Assembly: GCA_902984215.1 (NCBI GenBank)
Contig: CADWAF010000239.1
Span: forward strand, 1 to 31,325
Length of the DNA: 31,325 nt
Reading direction: 5' to 3'
From: Willaertia magna
Taxonomy: Eukaryota; Heterolobosea; Eutetramitea; Acrasida; Naegleriidae
Shown piece by piece: positions 28,157 to 31,325 of this stretch; position 1 is the stretch's first letter, and each line of letters starts with the position of its first letter. Made by a program: the position numbers and the translations under genes. The notes under the pieces are model-generated. The model did no database searches and was not told the origin of the DNA. It was given only the letters and a program-made list of their open reading frames with translations.

Positions 28157-28480
28157 ATGCAAAATAATTCACCAACGATTATTAGTAATCAATCCATGAC
28201 ACCAACACCCAGCAACACCGCAATCCACAATCCAAGAACATCCGTCACATCAACCAACAGTGTTAGTAGTAATAGTAGTAGCAATAATAGCAATAACAGT
28301 AATAATAAACAATCATTATCTGAATTATATTATCAACAATTATATTCAAATAATATTCAACGTACACAAATTATTCCAAATATTTCTTCTAATCAACCTT
28401 GTATTGAAATTTATTTAAAAAAAGCAAATCATTTATTTGATCATCAACAACATGTACCTAATCCTTATTTTATCTTTATT
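28157..28480 (+). pseudogene. 5' part of a C2-domain gene cut by a retrotransposon
   Basis: The frame starts at ATG 28157 and runs to TAA 28499-28501 (114 residues). A low-complexity Ser/Thr/Asn/Gln N-terminus (MQNNSPTIISNQ...) leads at about 85 into CIEIYLKKANHLFD then VPNPYFIFIL, which is how a C2 domain begins: a strand with a basic pair, then the x-[DN]-P-Y-h-x-h-x-h strand. The rest of the C2 domain is missing. Downstream, within about 30 nt, retrotransposon sequence begins, so the simplest reading is that the element landed in the first third of the C2 domain. Exact junction is not fixed; the last few residues (HENVL) may already be element-derived. Alternatively the remainder is on a downstream exon beyond the window, with the element in an intron. 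Confidence 0.55.
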
Positions 28481-28490
28481 CTGCATGAAA

Positions 28491-28740
28491 ATGTGCTCTA
28501 ACACAATTAACAGATCAATTGTATTATCATCCCTTAAAGATGATTTAAACAATCTTAGAAATGAAAAAACCTTAGCAAACTTTAGACTAACTGTATGTGG
28601 TGATGCAGAAAGTCGTAAATTAATTGAAGAAGAAATAAAGATTATCCAAAGTAAACTATCCAGCACTTGACGAAGAGTTAGACGAGGAAATGGGATCAGG
28701 AGATGAAGAAATTGAAGATATAACAGACCAATGTCAATAA
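28491..28740 (+). pseudogene. Retrotransposon ORF1 remnant
   Basis: ATG 28491 starts a frame with helical, charged sequence (LKDDLNNLRNEKTLANF, ESRKLIEEEIKIIQ) ending at TGA 28668-28670. One frame over, an acidic continuation (ALDEELDEEMGSGDEEIED) runs to TAA 28738-28740, overlapping the ATG of the endonuclease ORF (28731) by 10 nt. A frame shift between 28630 and 28668 would connect the two. ORF1 to ORF2 overlap of this kind is common in LINEs. No nucleic-acid-binding motif is visible. Confidence 0.5.
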
Positions 28741-29588
28741 GAATAATTACAATTAATATAAATGGTGTCAAAAACATTAAGCTGTTTACCTTAGAACAAT
28801 TGTTAATACAGGGTAAATTCGACATAGTGTTTTTACAAGAAATTAAAGACACCTTTCTCCATAATTTTCTTAAATATTCTCATATCCCTTTCATAATTAG
28901 AAACAATAATCCCAATTCATGTGGAATAGCCACATTTATTAAGAAAAATCTCTTTCCAAATTTATCTATGAATAATATCCAACAAACTGAAACGAGGACT
29001 CTTCACATCACCACTAAAATAAGAGACTCCATAATACACATAGTTAATATATATGCACCAGACAACAACTGCAATGAAATTTATAATATTTTTAACAATT
29101 TCAACGCAAAGGATTTGTATATAATGGCAGGTGATCTTAATGATATTCTGTCACAAGATCACTCAACTAACAAAAACAGACAAATTAATAATCATTTATA
29201 TTTCTTAATTTCAAATTCTACCGGTTCCTTCTTTCTCCATCCTTTCATGAAAATTGAAGATTGTTTTACAACTAACAGAGGTAATAGTAATAAAGCTTGT
29301 ATAAATTATATCATTAGCAACTGTCACATCACTGAAGGTGAAGTAGACAGGAAAATAAAACCATCAGATCATTTTGAAGTTAGTTGTAAAATACAATTGG
29401 ATGTTCCAATCAGCAATCAAACAGAGAATACATTTACAAGGAAATGGAACTACAGAAAGGAAATAAACAAGATTAAGGAAATATGTAATAATATTGAAAA
29501 TTCCTTAAATAATGCTCAAAATACAGAAGAAATATGGAAAATAATAACAGAGAATCTTTCAGACCCAAAAAGGAATTGTAATATATGA
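28731..29588 (+). CDS. LINE apurinic-type endonuclease domain
   Basis: The 285-residue frame encodes the endonuclease/exonuclease/phosphatase fold that nicks target DNA to prime reverse transcription. Landmarks in order: ITININGVKN (early Asn), VFLQEIKDT (metal Glu), IVNIYAPDNN (Tyr), MAGDLNDI (Asp and Asn), INYIIS and PSDHFEVSC (Asp-His pair). The conserved R-x-D-Y-I reads CINYII, so that aspartate is Asn, a likely damaging change. The frame stops at TGA 29586-29588, at the left edge of the fold-back insertion, which has severed it from the RT part. It is a piece of a decayed element rather than a stand-alone gene. Confidence 0.85.
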   Translation: MSIRIITININGVKNIKLFTLEQLLIQGKFDIVFLQEIKDTFLHNFLKYSHIPFIIRNNNPNSCGIATFIKKNLFPNLSMNNIQQTETRTLHITTKIRDSIIHIVNIYAPDNNCNEIYNIFNNFNAKDLYIMAGDLNDILSQDHSTNKNRQINNHLYFLISNSTGSFFLHPFMKIEDCFTTNRGNSNKACINYIISNCHITEGEVDRKIKPSDHFEVSCKIQLDVPISNQTENTFTRKWNYRKEINKIKEICNNIENSLNNAQNTEEIWKIITENLSDPKRNCNI

Positions 29589-29691
29589 GAGACGGTTACG
29601 AACTCGATATTCGCTACAGGACATAATGTTTGGCAAAAGTTTTAATGTTCATCTTTGGTTATTATGTCTGGACATAATCTTATGTGTTAGA

Positions 29692-29744
29692 ATTATGTTT
29701 GGACATTGTGATTATGATCAAACATCATGATCAAAACTAAAACA
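29692..29744 (+). repeat. Left arm of inverted repeat
   Basis: Bases 29692-29717 (26 bp) match the reverse complement of 29913-29938 exactly; identity continues at about 80% through 29744. Core word TTTGGACATTGTGATTATGA. RNA from it could form a hairpin with a loop of about 140 nt. Confidence 0.75.
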
Positions 29745-29885
29745 TTATAACCAAAACAAAAACATTATGTTTTTTGTTGGACTTAATCTCCAAAACAAAT
29801 CCTGATATCATTTTTTACCTAAGAAAAAATGAGATTGTACTCAAGAAAAAACATAATGCTTCAGTTTACCAATAATTTAACCTGA

Positions 29886-29938
29886 TGTTTTGGTTTTGGT
29901 TATAATGTTTGGTCATAATCACAATGTCCAAACATAAT
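29886..29938 (-). repeat. Right arm of inverted repeat
   Basis: Pairs with 29692-29744; the outer 26 bp are perfect and the inner 27 bp carry about five mismatches. Confidence 0.75.
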
Positions 29939-30002
29939 CTTTTAATGCCCAGTCACAAAGTTTAATGTTAAAACAAAATCATCAAGATTATGACCGACCT
30001 TC

Positions 30003-31325
30003 ACATATGATAAAATTTTATCAAAGCTATACAAGAAATATAAGAAAATTAACACAATTATAAACCGGTCTAAGGAATCGCTCCCTTGTGATAGAATTTG
30101 TAAATACTATAATATTCGCCAAGATGAGGCGTTTATTGAGCTAGAAAATATGAAAATTATAATAGACAAATATATTACATACAAATACGAATGCCAAATG
30201 AATAAGACAATGAAATGGTAGAAAACGTGTTATAACACAAATAGTAAAGCATTAAGAAACATAATCTACAACAAAAATATTCAACAAACAAAATATTTAA
30301 TTGAAAATGATTAAATCATCTTTAATCTTCATGTCCAAACTATCGAAAATAACTATAAAAATAATTTAATTAACGCCACAAAAATTCAATGTGATTGGAC
30401 TTTCCAAGACATGATTAACTTTATGAATAAATCAAAATCTACATTAAATTGTGATGGTTTATTTAAGCCGCTCAGAGAAAATGAAAAAGAATGGTTAATT
30501 AATACAGCAAAAGGCACAGCGCCTAATGCCAATAAATTCCGTCAAAAAACAATAAAATACTGTACCAAGAAAGTACAAGATAAGATTTTCAACATAGTTA
30601 ACAGTATGATTGTAAACAAACAAACTCCTCCTTTCCTTAAATTATGTAACATTATCCCAGTAGTGAAAAAAGGGAAGAACCTTCATTTGCCATCTTCTTA
30701 CCGCCCAATCTCACTTCTAGATACAATATATAAATTAGGCACAAAAATCATTACTAAAAGAATTGAAGAATTAATAAATCCAAGGATAAGTTTAGGACAA
30801 ATAGGTGGAAGAAAACAATACAGTACACACTCAAGAATTTTTACGATTTTAAACTGTATCTCACAATCCAAAAATGATGGGAAAGATGTTTACATTATTG
30901 CAAATGACATTAGTAAGGCATATGATAATGTCATAAGAGAAGGATTTGTGTTTGGAAGTAAATTTTTAGGAATCCCCGAAAATATTAGTAACCATATTTT
31001 CGATTTAATTGATAATACAACTATGAATTTCCATGGTTTCAACTCATATTCGTTTGGATTTATACTTAATTATGGAATTAAGCAGGGAGATACTCTTAGT
31101 CCTCTTATTTTCAAAATAGTAATTGAACCATTAGTTCAATTCCTAGAAAGTAAAACAGAAGGAATTAATTTCCCGTCACCATTAACACAATTTAGTACAG
31201 GAGCATGGATAGATGACCTTACATGTATTACTAATAATGTAGAAGAAGTAGAAAATATATGTAATCTTCAAGAAGAATACCTTTACAAATTCGGCATGAA
31301 CTTAGATTATTCTAAGACCATATTT
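30003..31325 (+). pseudogene. LINE reverse transcriptase, interrupted, 3' end off window
   Basis: One reading frame continues from about 30003 to the window end, broken by two in-frame stops, TAG near 30221 and TAA near 30314. After that it is open for about 1 kb. RT landmarks: IIPVVKKGK, SSYRPISLL, GQIGGRKQYSTHSR, IANDISKAYDNV (first catalytic Asp), GIKQGDTLSPLIF, and GAWIDDLTC (the Asp-Asp pair; W-I replaces the usual F/Y-A). This order is the RT fingers-palm of non-LTR elements. The frame lacks a usable start and is cut off from the endonuclease. The Asp residues are intact, so decay is recent or the stops were acquired first. Confidence 0.85.

Larger units (their letters stand above)
29589..30004. 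mobile_element. Fold-back insertion inside the retrotransposon
   Basis: About 416 bp of noncoding sequence sits between the endonuclease and RT frames. It is dense in ACATTATG / CATAATGT words and contains long inverted arms (see repeats). The 6-bp word ATATGA flanks it at 29583-29588 and 30005-30010, a possible target-site duplication. No transposase frame. It could be a MITE or fold-back element. Its ends were placed by that word and by loss of LINE coding frame; no terminal inverted repeat at the very ends was seen, so bounds are approximate. Confidence 0.5.
28480..31325 (+). mobile_element. Non-LTR (LINE-type) retrotransposon, broken, 3' end off window
   Basis: From about 28480 to the window end the plus strand holds a decayed LINE-type element: a short first ORF, an overlapping endonuclease frame, an inserted fold-back element, then a reverse-transcriptase frame with two in-frame stops. 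The APE-type endonuclease followed by RT in one direction is diagnostic for non-LTR elements; no LTR or tRNA primer site is seen. The left junction lies in the C2 gene and is approximate. It is not active as it stands. Confidence 0.85.

Noticed and set aside
28437..28490. Membrane-helix start MIINNMYLILIL for the LINE ORF1
   Set aside because: This stretch is the C2 gene's coding sequence read one frame over; the ORF1 start is better placed at or after 28491.
29589..30120. tRNA or other small RNA near the fold-back (words GGTTACGAACTCG, AAGGAATCGCTCCC)
   Set aside because: No cloverleaf pairing and no complete A and B boxes; the first word lies in the insertion and the second in degenerate LINE coding sequence.

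Overview
The window reads as nuclear DNA of a free-living unicellular eukaryote. It is strongly A+T-rich and gene-dense, with long asparagine and glutamine runs inside proteins, few and very short introns (45-84 nt, GTAAG donors), typical eukaryotic genes (CDT1, RCL1, mitochondrial EF-Ts, calpain, a fungal-type Zn2Cys6 factor) and a membrane receptor with a cyclase-like domain. This fits a heterolobosean amoeba such as Naegleria or a relative best. That assignment is inference; an amoebozoan is not excluded.

Layout, left to right: a BTB/POZ gene cut by the left edge (-), a two-pass receptor with a degenerate cyclase domain (+), mitochondrial EF-Ts (-), a ZIP-family transporter (+), the ribosome-biogenesis factor RCL1 (-), a two-exon sirtuin-like gene (-), a small C2CH (THAP-like) zinc-finger gene (+), a two-exon Zn2Cys6 transcription factor (-), a short M1 aminopeptidase-like gene (+), a two-exon CDT1-like licensing factor (-), a two-exon gene for a giant protein of about 2,137 residues (+), a 1,063-residue coiled-coil protein (-), a TPR-calpain (+), and the 5' part of a C2-domain gene (+) that ends where a non-LTR retrotransposon begins. 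The retrotransposon runs off the right edge and is itself broken by stop codons and by an inserted fold-back element near 29.6-30.0 kb.

Four genes need splicing. Joining short GT-AG introns in frame extends the sirtuin, the Zn2Cys6 factor, the CDT1-like protein and the giant protein. In three genes the real ATG lies slightly inside the longest open frame, whose first codon is TTG.

Strands alternate almost perfectly. All five convergent junctions are at most 31 nt apart, and two overlap at their stop codons. The divergent spacers are 175-487 nt and hold the likely promoters. Two of them carry E2F-type sites: a perfect palindrome TTTGGCGCCAAA four bases before the CDT1-like start, and TTTGGCGGGA plus ATTGGCGGGT before the coiled-coil gene, whose N-terminus is a textbook destruction-box sequence. 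Together these suggest a cell-cycle-controlled pair of promoters. The other genes look like unrelated housekeeping and signalling genes.
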